Positions 12,996-26,307 of a stretch of DNA of 46,953 nt are shown piece after piece; the stretch's first letter is position 1; every line of letters starts with the position of its first letter. The translations under genes and the position numbers were made by a program. The stretch lies in assembly GCA_002179805.1 (NCBI GenBank), contig NAVB01000075.1, forward strand, positions 1 to 46,953, given 5' to 3'. This stretch comes from Acanthamoeba lenticulata. Taxonomy: Eukaryota > Discosea > Longamoebia > Acanthamoebidae. The notes beneath the pieces were generated by a model. That model worked only from the letters and a program-made list of their open reading frames with translations, searched no databases and was not told the DNA's origin.

Positions 12996-15900
12996 TTACA
13001 AGCGGTCAAGTTCTTCTTCAGTGGCAACACCGCCTCCGTTGATGGAACCCATGGGCGGGGGCACGTAGGAGCTTTCGCGCAAGGCCACCTCGTCGAGGAG
13101 CGGCACCGTGTTGTCGGCCGCCGGAACCGACAGATCGGCCACGCCAAAGGTGCGTGGCTGGATGACCGGGCACGGGAGGCACACGAGGAAGAGCGTGGCC
13201 ACGACGGGCAGGAGCGCCCACACGAACCACATGGCCAGCGGCACCGCGCCCAAGCTGAGGTCCAGCGTAAAGACAAAGGCGAGGCCGCAGCCGGTGCTCA
13301 CAGCCGCCGTGACGACCGCGACCACGCCCGGGCTCGCTCGGCGCCACCAGCCCCGGATGAGCGACGTGAGCAGAAGCATCGCGCTCAGGCTCGCCAGGCC
13401 GTCTACGACCACTGCGGCGACGACCAGGCCAAACAGGACGCTGTCCGAGAGGACGTCATCGTCCGCGTAGCGGAGCCGGGTCAGCGCGGCCATGGCCGCG
13501 ACGACCAGGACGAGCAGCGCGGCCGGGACCAGCGCCGGCAGGCGGCGGCTCGGGTTGGGCAGGGCGGCGAAGCTGTGGAACAGGAAGGAAACCACGGCCA
13601 AGCCACCAAAGAGGCCGACGAAGCCCGTCAGCACGCTCCACCAGAGGGACTGGCCGTCGGCGGCCGGCGCTTGAGCGATGACGAACGGCAGGGCGGCCAG
13701 GGCCAGCGCCGTCGCGGCCCGCCGGGCCGGGGCCGCCAGGCGCCACCGATTGGGCAAAAAGACCGAGGCCAGCAGGACCGCGCCCAGGCCGAGGAAGGCC
13801 GCCAGCACGCTGACGTGGAACGTTCCCATTGGGCCGCAGCCGGACAGGAACGAGGCCGCCATCCAGTGGGCCGCGTCCACGAGCGTGACGACGCGCGGGT
13901 CCCATGTCGTGTCGGGTTCGAGCAGGCCGGCCAGGGCGGCGGTGACGACCATCGGACCCCAGCCCGCCGGGACGACGCTGCCGGTGATGACCCACCAGCC
14001 GAGCCCAAAGGCCACGAGGACGCCGTAGAGGACCAGCACGGCGACGGCATAGTCCCGCTCACTGGGGGCGGCCATGGCCAGCGCGTGGCCCGCGACGCCG
14101 TTCGCCGGCTCGACGAATAGCGTAAAGGCCGGAGCATGCGCCTCGCTGTGGCCGTTGGTGGCGTTGGCGCTCGTGTTGTCCGGCACGGCGACGAAGTCGA
14201 CCAGCGGCGCGAGCGGGAGGACGACGAGCAGCCGGTGCGATGGCGTGAGGTCGAGCTCGGCAAAGCGGGCCTTCACGCACCGATCGAGCGCATCGTCGGG
14301 CCTGCAGGCCAGGTCGGGCTCGAGCCAGGGCACCTGGCGCACGTCGAGCCAAAGCCATGTGTTGCGGGTGACCTGCTCGCCGGGCTGGAGGCAGTAATTC
14401 TGGTTGTTCTCGTCGTCGGCCGGAAGCGGCCACAAGAACTGCGTGGAAAGGTCGGCCCGGATGCCGTTCGTGCGGCGCAGGTCGACCGCCGGGCCGCCGG
14501 CGTCGTCGAGCGATTGGCCGACGGGGCTGAGCGCCGCGCTGGCGGCCTCGCCGACGACGACCACCGGTCGGTTGTAGGCCGCGGCGCTGCCGTTGATCGT
14601 CACTTGGTTGATGCCGTCCGTCATGTTCACGACGAGCCCGGGCAAGGCCATGCCGGCCGACGCGGGCTGCCACTCGACCAAGACCAGCGGCTGGCGTCTG
14701 ACGTCATCATTCTTGTCGACTCGCCGTTCGATCGAAGCTGAGGCCGTGGCGTTGGCGCTGCTGTTGCGCGGCGGATCGACTGTGGGAATGGCCACTTCGT
14801 AGACGGTTAGCGCCGCCGGGTCGAGCCGCACCTCGCGGGACGTGCCGTTGGTCGCGTTATGGAGCAGGGTCGTGAGCTCGAGCGGCCCATGGAGCCGAAC
14901 CAGTGGCATGTGCCGCGGCTCGAGCAGGGACTCGCCGTGGATACGCACGTCCAGAGCTGCAGCCTGCAGGACCAGCGTGGCACCGGCCACGGTCGTGCCG
15001 TTAGACGTGTTGGCCGCTGGCGTGCCGAAGCGCCAGGCGAGCATCACCAGCGGCCCGCTGGGGTCCGGCCCGTAGAGGTCAATCGTGCTGACGTTGGCCG
15101 GTCCAAACACGGGCGACGTTACCGTGAGGACGCCACCGGCCTCGAGGTCCAGCGCGAAGCGGTCGTCCACCGTCAGCGTGGGGCCGGCCACGGTGGTCTG
15201 CGCCCAGTGCGTGGCGGCGTGAGGCTCGTCCTCGAGCTGGACCTCGGCGGGGATCTGCTGCAAGCGCAGCCGGCGGGCGGCGCGGTCGAACCCGAGGCCG
15301 CGCACGCGCAGCGCGTCGGCCGTGAGGTTGAGGCTGGTCAGGCCGAGGCCGTACAGCGAGCAGGGCAGAGCCAGAGAGGCATTGGCCACGCCCGCTTGGG
15401 CCAGCGCGTCGGCGAACCAGGCCGAGAAGGGCGTCGACGGCACGAAGCCGGTGGCGCCGAGCTGCAGGCAGCCGTCGAGGAAGCTCGAGCCCCCGGGCAA
15501 GGTGTAGCCCGCGACCGCGACCTCGGCGCGGATGCCCGTGGCCACGATCGTGCGGTTGGCCAGAAGCGCGCCGGCGGTGATGGTCAGCGTCGCGTTAGTA
15601 ACCAGCGTCGTGTTATCTACGCGCGCGAGGAACACCGTCGAGACCTCGTCCGCGACCACGGCGGGCGTGAGAAGGACGACGTCGGCCCCGGCCGTGCCGT
15701 CAACGTGGACCGCGACAGGCCGCTGGGCGTCGAGCATGAGGTGGTCCAAGCCCGTGGTGCGCACCTCGAGCAGGCCTACGACCACGCCGCACAGGCCGGC
15801 GGGCGTCATCGAGGCGACCGACACGGCCTGTGGCGGCTCCGGCGATGACGACGATGGGACCGTCACGATGGCGGTGGACTGCGCGCCCGGCACGGCGTAC

Positions 15901-18900
15901 ATGTTGACCATGAGCGCCACTGACGGCAGCACGTCGACGACGACCTCCCAGTCCGAGGCCGCCGGGAACGGAGGCTCAGGCCGTCCCTGGCCGTTGAGGT
16001 TGACCACGGCCGACGGCGCCGAGCCGACGACGCGGTAGCGCAGCCCCGAGTGGGCGTCGACGTTGACGACCTGTCCGGGCAGGGTCACGTTGATGGTCAC
16101 CTCGGGCCGGTCGTCCGTCACCAGCGGCAGCGGGGAAGCGACGTTCGCGGCCGAAGCCTCGGGCTCGCCGCCGTAGAGGAAGAGCATGTCCTGCAGGTGG
16201 ACCTGCGCCAGCGTGAGGGCCGCACCGTCGGGCCCGACCGGCGCCACGACGTTGCCGTTGAGGCTCGGAGGCAGCGGCAGGCCGCCCGCGTAAAAGGCCA
16301 CTTGGTCCACGTCGGCGTCGTCGCCCAGCAGGACCGACACGTCGCGCACGGGCGAAGCCAGCACGAGCCGGTCGGTCCCGCGGCCCAGGTCGAACCGCGC
16401 CGTGGCCCGGCCGGCGCCGGCGGCCGCCGGGACGGCGAACCACGTGGCGTTGTCGGCCCCGGGCCCGAGGTGGACGTCGACGACCACGGCCTGGGCGACG
16501 CCTGCGCCAAAGAACGAGTCGTCGGCCCAGCCCGTGGTGATGCTGATGTTGACCGGCCCGGCGTAGGCCACCGGGCACGGGCTGGCGCAGATCGTCGCGT
16601 TGGCAGGCCGTGGGCGACCATCTGTCCACAGAGCCAGGACGAGACCCTGGCCCCGGTCAGGCGGACCGGCGCGCGGCCCTGAGGCCCGTCCAGGGCCCCG
16701 AGGCAGCCGTCGTCCAGGTAAAAGTGCTGGGCCGGGGCCGCGGCACCGGTGCCCGACGCCAGTCGGACGACGGCCTGCGATGTTGGCCGCTGGGCGATGG
16801 CAATGGGCGCGAGGATGGCCTGTAGCGGGTCCACGCTGACGACCGGCGTCTGCTCGGGGCCGACATCGACAGACGTGATGTGGCCGGCGAGTAGGACAGC
16901 GCTGTTGGTGGCCGCGATGCGCACGGCGTTGGTCACGTTCGAGGCCGACGACGCGTTGTCGGGGAACTCGAAGAAAAAGTCGGTCCCGGCCGTGCCCTCG
17001 GCCATGCGCAGCACCGTGCCGCCGGTGCCGAACTGGATGTGGACGTGGTTGATCGAGTCAAACATGAGGTGGAAGAAGCTGCCGTCGCCGGCGGCGTCGT
17101 TGATGAGGATCGCGTTCTGCTGCACGTCGTACTGCAGCGGGCGCGTCTCGGCCGCGGCCTCGATCACGACGCGCACGTTCTGCGGAACGTTGCCGGCCGG
17201 GACGGCCGCGAGCCACACGGTGCAGCGCATGTCGCTCACGCGCTGGTGGTCGCCGATGCGCAGCTCGTGGTCGCCGCCGTTCTCGAACGAGTAGCGCACC
17301 TCGGACAGGCCGTTACAGCCGGTGATCCGCTGCGCGATGGTCCCGCCGGCGGCCCCGCGGGCAATGACCACCACCGAGTCATCGCGGTCGGGCGCCAGCA
17401 GCGTCACGTTGGCCCGCGCATCGGGTGCGCCCTGGACCACGTAGGTCCGTTGCTCGATGCCGTTGTGGCGCAGCGTCCGAGTGGCGTTGGCCTTATCTTC
17501 GTAGGCGACGACCAGCCAAGTGGGCGCGAGCATGGCCTCGAGCCCGGCGCCGGGCCGGGCGAGGATGGACACCTGGACCGCGTCGACGCCGGCGCCGCCG
17601 GACAGTACGGTGTTGCCCTCGAGCCGCTGCATGTCGGTGACGACGAACAGGTCGTCGGCCTCGCCGCCGGTGATGCTGGCCGCGACGCCCGGCCGGACGT
17701 CGGTCAGCGTGTAGTTGCTCGGGCGGCCCAGGTCGCCCGACACGACGAGCGTCCGGTAGGCCGCCGGCAGCGCGACCTGCGCAGCGGCGCCGCCGTCGGC
17801 GGCCACCAGCGTCCCGCCGCCGATGGTGTAGCGCGTGGCCGTAATGGCGCTCGCCACGCGCCAGGCCTCGCCCTGCAGCGTCAGCGCATGCGGGCCGTAG
17901 GCCGCCACGGGGCCCGCGAGCGAGACGTTGTTGGTGACCATCATCTCGATCGTGGCCGGGCAGGCCAGGCCCCACACGGCGTAGGCCACGCCCGTCGTGG
18001 GCTTGGCCAGGTGCAGCCCGCCGCACTGCGCGCCGAGCGTCACGCCGGGCGCCGTGTCGGGCGACACTGCCCGGGCCGAGACGGTGACGGCCTGCACGCG
18101 CGGGTACTCGCCCACGAGGAACTGGAGGTGGGCCGTCGGCCGGTCGGGCAGTACGACCACGGCCTGGCCCACGTAGCCCACGGCCCAGGTAAAGGGCGAG
18201 CCGCTCCCCGGGTCGCCGAACGAGGTCACGGTCTGGCCGGCGGGCAGGCCGGTCCGCGACAGGTGCGGTGCGCTGTCGGCCACGCTCACCCCGCGCGGCC
18301 GGAAGTCGACCGTGAGGCCCGCCGACGGCTTCTCGTAGATCGAATACGTCAGGTCGGTTTCGTCTGCCGCCCGGGCCAGCATGCCACCGCCGTAATTGTC
18401 GCCGAGACATGAGTCGCAGCCGAGCACGGGCACGTCAAAGCCCAGGAGGGCGAGGTTGATCGAGGTCTGGGCGCCCGCGGGCGAGGCGATGGAGCCAAAG
18501 GTCTTGTCGGCGCTGTCGTAGAGCGGCCACCGGACGCCAAATTCGACGGAGAAGATGTCCCAGCACTTGCTGAAGAAGATAAAGTTGAGGCAAATCTCGA
18601 TCTTGATGCCGACCCCGGCGTAGAGCTCGAGCCGCAGCCGAATGGCGCCGCCGAGGCCGTTGAGGCGGACCAAGTAGGCGATCTCGTTGAAGGTGACCCA
18701 ACCGTCGTTGTCGACGTCGACAAACGCGGCGTCGCCCTCGAGCGTGATGACCACGTAGACCTCGCCGCGGAAGAGAAGGATCTCGACCCCGACGCCGCCC
18801 TTGAAGCCGATCGTAGCCTGGACGGGCCACCGCTGCGAGCCGTCGTCGTTGCGCGTGGGCATTGCCAGCGCGCCAAAGATGACGCCCGGCGAGCCGGTCT

Positions 18901-21900
18901 TGTAGGCGTCGGCCAGGCCGCTGTACATGAGGGCCACGCCGCCGACGCTCAGGCCGAGCCGCGCGTTGATGCCCAGCACGACGGAGACGATGGGCAGGGC
19001 CGGGATCGGGATCTCCCACTCGGCGCCGACGTAGAGCATGACGTCGGGCAGGGTGACGCCCACCAGCGCAAAGTCGCGGCCGACGAGGGCCCGGACGAGG
19101 TCGCGCTCGAGGTGGTCCCACACGTAGAGCTTGATGCCGAAGCCGCCCGTCACGGAGACCGACGCGTAGAAGCTCTGCACGCTCTCCTTCAGCTGCTTCT
19201 TGTTGTTGAGCTCGCCCTTGAACAGGAGGCCAGGCTCGGGCTCGTCCCCGTGCGGCTCGGCAAACGGGTCCTCGAGGCGGAAGTCGATGAGGAAGCCGCG
19301 CATGAGCTGGACCACGTTGCAGCCCTCGTCACCGAGCTCGGTCGTGATCTTCTCGAGCTCGTTCATCATGTCGTAGATCTCGACAAAGACCTTGAGCGCC
19401 TCGATCACGCCGTCGAGCTCGCATTCGTCGGCCAGCTTGCAGGCAAAGTTGAGCAGCTCCATCAGGCTGAGGTCCTTGCCAAACACATCCGACAGGCCCG
19501 GGATGGGCTTGAGCAGCGTCCCGACGGGGCCCATCACGGGCTCGAGCGGCTTGAGCAGCCGCCCGATGGACTCGGAGACCGTGGTCGAGATCACGTGGGT
19601 CAGCAGCCGGCCGACGCAAAAGGACGGGTTGAGGACCTCGAAGCGCGGGATGAGGGCATCCTGGTCGTGGGCGTCGCCGTCGCCGAGGTCCCACGCCCAG
19701 GTCAGGTTGAGCGTGGCCTGCCAGTGCGGCAGGGCGTCGAGCGGGTCCTTGAGGTGCAGCATGCGCTCGGCCAGCTCGCCGCCCATGCCCAGCTCGGCCT
19801 TGCCCAGAAGCTGGGCCTCGACGCTGAGCGCGACGTCGAACGCCGGGTCGACGGTGAGCTTCGCCTCGAGCAGCCGCGGCTGCTCGAGGACGATGTCGGC
19901 CCCGATCCAGCCAACGGTGCCCGAGAGACCGCAGCCAGCGTCGACCTCGAGCTCGACGTCGGCTTCGAACACGGGCGACCGCTCGAAGCGGAACTCGAGG
20001 CCGTTCGTGAAGTTGAAGGCCATGACCAGGTACAGGTCCCACGCCATGGCCAGCTCGGCACTGCAGTCAAAGTCGAGCTCGGCGTAGCCGTGGACCCCGA
20101 GGCTGAAGCTCACGCCGGGCAGCGGCCGCGCCAGGGCGCCGTGGAAGTGGAGCGGCCACACAAACTCGGGGTCGGTGGCGTTGGGCACGGCCGGGCAGCC
20201 GTCCAGCACGTCCTTGAGCTCGTGGCACAGGACCTCGGTGAACAGCTCCAGGACGAGCTGCTCGAGGGCCTGCAGATCGGCCGACTGCTGGAATGAGTCG
20301 AGCTCGAGCACGTACTTGGCCACGTCGTTCACAGCCGCCATTAGACGGTTCATGGCCTCGGCGCCGCTCACGAGGCCGACGCTGTCCGAGACCAGCGCCG
20401 TGAGCGTCTTGCCCACGAGCGGCAGCGCGGGGCCGCCGGCCTGCCCGAGGCCGCCGTCCTTGCCAAACAGGCGGTCGACAAACTGGACGAAGCCGTCCTC
20501 GTACTGGGCCAGGAAGCGCGTCGTGAGGTAGGTCGAGAGGGTCTGCTTGTGCAGCGCCGCCAGCAGCTCCTGGCCGAAGCCCTTCCCGCAACCCAGCTCG
20601 GAGGCCGCCGGACGCTGGCCGTCGGCCAGGTAGGCCTGCAGGTCCGGCACGCCCACGGCCAGCGCGCACTGGACGCTCGGGCTGAAGCCAATCACGCCAG
20701 CGAAGCCCGCGCCGCCGCTGATCACAAGCTGGGCCGTGCTGGCCAGCGTCGCGCGGTCGTTGGCGTCGTCGTCGGGCTTGAGGTGGACGACTACCTCGGC
20801 CGGGTTGCCCAGCCAGGCGTGGGCCTGGAGCAGGTCGATCGCGAGCGGCCCAAAGTAGAGCCGCAGCGAGCCGCCGACGTTGAACCCGGCCCGGGCCGTG
20901 AAGCGGGTCCCGGCCGGGTCGAGCACGAGCGACACCGGCGTCCGGGCCTCGGCCGCGTTGAACCGCGCGAACAGCCGCAGGCGGAAGTCAAACTGGGCCG
21001 ACAGCGCGAGGTCGCCGCGGGTCCCGAGCCCGGCCGGCGTGTTGGCCGCGTCGTCAAACAGGGCCGGCGTGTCCAGCCGCAGGCGGTCGACATAGGACCG
21101 GTTAAAGGGCGCGACGACGAGGTCGACCGTGAGGCCGACGCTGGTCAGCGAGGCGTTGGCGCAGGTCGTGGAAGGCCCGCCAAACGCGCCCTGGACCACC
21201 CGGCAGAAGGTGGCCAGCGAGAAGGGCTCGGTGCCCTTGGCGCACACGCTGGCTTGCAGCTCGGCGAGCGGGTTCACGAGGCCGTCGGCCAGGAGCGCGC
21301 CAAAGCTCGTCTGGGCCAGGGGCAGGGACCGGGCCGCGGCCGGCTGAGCGACGACGTCCCGCGAGACGTTCGTGGCCAGGCCTACCCAGCCGCAGACCGA
21401 GCGATTGGTGTGCAGGAGGCGGCCAAAGACGTCGACCGCCTGGACCGAGCCGTTGAAGCTGGCCTGCCAGGCGGCCAGCGGGCCGTCGGCGGCCGTCAGG
21501 TTTCGCAGGCCGTCCAAGCTGTTGACGGCATGGTGGCCCGTCTGGGCAAAGGTCACGTCGGGCACGAGGCCGGGCTCGACATGGGCGAGGTCGGTCAGCC
21601 GCAGGTCGGCCACCGTCGCGGCGGTGTCGAGCGCGAGGCCGACCGAGAATTGGCCAAAGAAGGCGTCGCGTGACGGGAAGAGGCCGGCCAAGGTCTGGAA
21701 CGCCGAGCGGGCGGCCAGGGTGACCTCCACTCGGCTCCGGACGACGTGCTGGTCCGACGCAAAGGCCAGGATGCCGATGCGTCCCTCGGCCGAGCCGTTG
21801 TTGCTTGCCCGCAGCCGGCCTCGGACGGCCGTCGGTTCCGCGGACTGCACGTCGGTGGCCAGCGTCATGGAGACGTTGTGGGCAAAGATGACTGACTGTG

Positions 21901-24900
21901 ACGGGGCGTTGGTGGCGTTGGCGATGGCCGGCAGGCCCGACGTGGCCACGAAGCCCAGCGCCGTGGGCAGCGCCCACTGGCCGTCGCTGCGCTGATGGCG
22001 GCCTAGGTCAAAGCGTAGCTGCTCGACCGGATTGACGAGGTCGTCCCGCGGCACGACAGTGACGGACAGCATCGGGCGCAGGGCGGCGTCGACCTGCGGC
22101 AGGAGGTCCTCGAGCAGCGCCGCGCGGAGGAGCTTGCCCGGTGGCAGCCTGATGACCTGGCGGAGGTTGACGGCCACGGGCCGCGTAGCGTTGGTGTTCT
22201 TTGTCGTCGCCAGGATCTGGGCGCCGAGCACCAGCGTGAACGTGTTGTTGGGCGCCGACGGGACGAGCGTCGTGTTGGCGTGCGTGGTGACGCCGTCAAA
22301 GTTGGTGGTGAGGCTGATGTTGCCCCGCATCGGCGCGCCAAACACGGTCACCAGCGAGGCCGACAGGGCCGAGCGCACGCTGCCCACGCCCTTGTCGACC
22401 AGCGACCGCAGCTGGAGGGTGCCGTTGGCGGCGGCCATCTGGGCTGCGAGCTCGAACGGCCGGTCACGCGCCGTTTGACTAGCGTTGAGCCGCACGGCCA
22501 CGGCCGGCAGCCGCGCGGGGAAATAGGCCGCGAGCTCGGCCGGCACGACCAGGCTGGACTCGACCGTGGTCCACTCGGCGCCGTGGTCGTCTTCGTAGGC
22601 AAAGACGGCAGCCATCAACCGCGCGAGGTCGGGCCAGGTGGCAAAGGCCGGCTTGGGGCTGGTGATGTACGACGCCGGGCCGAAGCTGACGTTGTAGGCC
22701 GAGCTGGCCGGTGTGTCGTTGACCAGCGCGAAGCTCCACACGAGTCCGCCCACGGCCGGGAGGAGGCCCACGACGCCGCACTCGCGGCCGCCCGAGGGCT
22801 GCCGCTGCTGGGTGTAGTCGACCACGCGGGCTGTGAGATAGGCGCCGAGTCCGCAGTCCTCGAGCATGGCCTGGACGCCGGCCCGTAGGCCGTCGAGGCT
22901 GGCCGGCGCCAGCGGCGAGGCGGCGGAACAGCGCACGGGCTGGCCGTTGTTGAGCGTTACGTTGAATGCCAGCGGCGTCGGCTGGCCGATGCCCGTACAA
23001 AAGACGGCGCTCTGGGCCAGCCACCTAGACGCCGCGGCCGTGGAGGCTGACAACGTTGCCGTCGAGCTGAGCCAGGGCTTGACCGCCGCTACGAAGTCGC
23101 CAAAGGCGGTGACCTCGCCCAGCGGCTTCTTGAGCGGCGGGACGGCGATGTTGAGCGGCCCGGTGAAGGCCTGCGGGAGCGACGGCAGCAGGGCCTCGGT
23201 CAGGGCCGACGCCACGCGCGTGGCCGTGATGGTAGGCCCGCCGGCCGCAGGCCCGAGGCCGGTGACGGCCAGGGCCGGCGGCGTCCGCTGGTCCACCAGA
23301 TTGGTCGACGCGATCGACGCCCGCAGGCCCGGCAGCTCCAGCTGCTGCTGCTGTTCGGTGGTGACGTTCATGTCGAGCGCCAACGCGGCGCCGACGGCGG
23401 GCAAGTCGACATCGATTGACGCCGCGCCGGAGCGGACCGCCCCAGAGAGCATGTAGTAGTTGAACGGGATGCGCCAGCCGAGGAGCTCGCCTCCGCCTCG
23501 GACGGTAAACTCGACGAACGCGGCCGACGTCGTGCTACAGGTGAACCGGAGACGCGTGGTGAGGGCCAGCGGGATCGGGAGCCGTGCGGTGCCGGCCACG
23601 GTGTCCCAGGCCGTGCCCACGCTGCCGAGCTGGGCCCGCTGCTGGCTGTGGACGACGATGGCCACGTCCAGAGCCTGGGCGGCCACCATGGGAACCACGT
23701 GCGCCCGGACCACGACGGTGGGATCGCCGACGGCGTGAGCCAGGACGAGCTCACGTACATGTTCTGCCAGCGCCCAGCCGTCAAAACCTGCGTGGGCCGA
23801 GCCACCTGCGAGGTCCAGCGCCAGCGCGGCCACGACGTCGGCCAGCCGGCTGGAGGCCGACAGGCGGCCAAAGTCCACATTGGTGAACGGCCGCGCGACG
23901 TCGCGGGCCCACTGCGTCTGAGCAATGTTCTCGGCGATGTTTTGTAGCCAAAAGGCCAAGGCTGTTACGTTCCTCAGCCCGCCGTCCTCTGCCAGCCGGC
24001 CCTCCAGCGTGAGGCCCGCCGTGGTGCCGACGGCCTCGCGCAGGTCGGCATTCACGTCGGCCACGATCGTCGCCGGTCCGGTGGAGCTCAGGTCCAAGCC
24101 CAGATCGCACGTGATCGTAGCGCCGCTGAACAGCGGGTCGGACGTGGAGGCAAAGTTGGCCACCGCCGAGATCACGGCCGACGCCCTGAGTCCTGACGCC
24201 GTCGTTTGCATCTCGCCCGTCCAGGTCACGTTGGCTCCGGCAAAGCGGAACGTCACCGCGCCGGTGACAAAGCCCGCCAGCTCGACGCGGGCGTTCGACA
24301 GGTCCGACGCCAGACGAGGCACGACGTGGGACGTCGTCTTGCCACCAAACTTGGTCTGCACCGCCTTCCCCAGCGCGGAGAGGGCGGCGTTGGCCTGCGC
24401 CACGACGGTGGCCGAGGTGTTGCGATCGCCGTCGGCCTGAAGCGGCGAGCCGGCGGGCAGGGCGACGTCGACGTGAAACACGACCTCGGCGCTGCTGTTG
24501 ACCGCCACAAAGACTTGCAGCTGGTCGGCGCGCGGGTCGGCGTGGAAATACAGGAAGCCGAGGAGCGTGGGCTGCAGCGTTTGGTCGAGGTAGGCCCCGA
24601 CGAGCTCGGCAATGGCCGCGCCGTCGGCCGGGAAGAGCTGCTCGACAAGCCGGTCGAGCGGCTCGATGGCGGTAGTCAGCCCCTGCCGGACGCCGGTAAA
24701 CAGGGCCGCTGCGCGGGCCTGGAGGTCGTCAGCTGTCGCGACGAGGCTGTCAGGAAGGACAAGCCCGCCGCCCATCGGTCCGTAGAGATCGGCCGGAACG
24801 ACCGACCAGGCTTCACCTTTGGGCGCTCGCAGGGTGGCCGCCATGTGGCCCCGAGTGGTCAGCGGGATGGCCCGCAGGAGCCCGGCCGACGTGCGCGGGT

Positions 24901-26307
24901 CCGACAGCGCAGTCAGCGGCCAAGCGGCCTCGGATTCGCTCAGCGGCGCCGTCACAGCGAGGGCGATGCCGACGTAGGAGGTCTCGTTGGCGCTGTTGAC
25001 GCAGCGGAACAGAGCCTCGCTGCGTGCGCCCATGCCCCGAACGCGCACCGACGCGTTTTGGAGGCTCGTGTTGCCGGCAAAGGGCAGCTTGACGGCGATG
25101 TCCACGCTGAGCGTCCCACGCAGGGACGTGGGGACCAGGACCGGAGCCGGGCACAGGTCGGCCGCTCGGCCGCTTGACACGATCGACGCCTCCACGAGTT
25201 GCTCGAGGGCGGCCACGAAGGGCAGGCCGACGCACTCGGCTCCGACGCACTCGGCGCGAGTCTGCAGCACGACGCCGGCGGAGGCCGCAGCCGAGGTCTC
25301 ATTGGACGACCAGACGCGGCCGCGGGCGGATGAGGCCTCGGTCACGGGCGTGAAGGAGGACGAGTTGAGGAAGGCGCCGCGGAGGCTCACGCCGACGAGC
25401 GCCGACGGGGCGGTGTCAAAAAGTACTTGGCGCAGCGCCGGGCTGCCTGCGATCTCGCGCACGGAGGCGGCCACATCGGTGAGTTGGGCCGCGACGCTGT
25501 TGCTCACCAGCGGGGCGTCGGTGAGCACGGTCGGCTGCGTTCCGTCGAACAGGTCGCCGTCAAGCAAGTTGAGGCCCGATGCGTTGTTGACTTGCGGTGA
25601 GACCAGGCGGCCGTGCCACCAGGCGGGAAGGCTGGCCGCACCGTTTAGCGGGAGGCCCGTGAGCGTCTTGTACACGAAGCCAACGACGTTGGCTGGTGGA
25701 TAGCCTGGCCTGGCGACGGTCAGCCTGAACTCGAGGGTAATGTTGAGCAACTCGAGCGTCAGGCCGTCGCTGGACAGGCGCGCCGCCACTGAACGCCGCA
25801 AGTGACCATTGGAGGAGTTGAGGCCTCGCGACACGGCAAAGTCGCTGGTGAGGAGAAGCGAGGCAGCAGGCTGCCAGCCCGAGTCAGCAAAGGAGAATGA
25901 GGCGCCTTTGTTGGTGGCACAGGCCTGGCGAGCCCAGTCAAGGTTGTTCCATCCGTTGCCCGACAGACCGTCCGGCTGGGGTAACGACTCTGGTCGGTAG
26001 GCGCACAAACATACGAAGGCGCGTGGCATCAGCACAACCACAAATTCGTGCTTATCTAAAACAGGCCAACCCGGTCCACGCAGACGGCACAAGAACGAAA
26101 ACGACGAAGGAAGACGAAGGGGGGGGGGGACAAGGACGAGGAATGAAGAGGGGGAGGATGATTACTTGTGTGGTAGTTCACGACGGCGCACAGAGGCGGA
26201 GTGGATGCAGCAGACACCTCGGCCTGCTGGCATAGGACGAGCAGGACGAGGAGGGCAAAGAAGACAGCCTGCACACCAGGCCGCTTGACGCTTTGCCGAG
26301 CCGCCAT
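12996..26307 (-). CDS. giant secreted, multi-pass surface protein (adhesin-like)
   Basis: Exon 1 is 26166-26307; the rest runs 25989-12996 with one likely 59-base intron at 16582-16640. Together they close a frame of 4,359 codons. Residues 1-35 form a signal peptide (VFFALLVLLVLCQ). Residues about 50-2,300 are diverged beta-rich modules with many N-glycosylation sites and helical segments such as SLDGLRAGVQAML and NTSATVVAQANAALSALG, resembling modules of very large bacterial surface proteins. Residue about 2,471 starts an EF-hand loop, DVDNDGWVTFNE. Near 2,817 are two short RTX-like nonamers (GGEADDLFV, GGAGVDAVQV). The last 450 or so residues hold about eight membrane spans, ending in a short tail. 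Role in adhesion, phagocytosis or signalling is inferred. It is by far the largest gene here and has almost no introns, unlike its neighbours. Confidence 0.7.
16582..16640 (-). other. possible 59-base intron (or frameshift) in giant gene
   Basis: The long open frame from 25989 stops matching downstream and the conserved frame shifts here. A GTCCTG donor and CGCCAG acceptor 59 bases apart restore the frame exactly. The skipped sequence, if read in the downstream frame, still looks protein-like (NATICASPCPVAY), so a single-base assembly or sequencing error is the rival explanation. Confidence 0.45.

Noticed and set aside
12903..14120. 405-codon plus-strand open frame
   Set aside because: It is antisense to the membrane-span region of the giant gene; composition is Arg/Gly/His-rich as expected for a shadow of GC-rich coding DNA.
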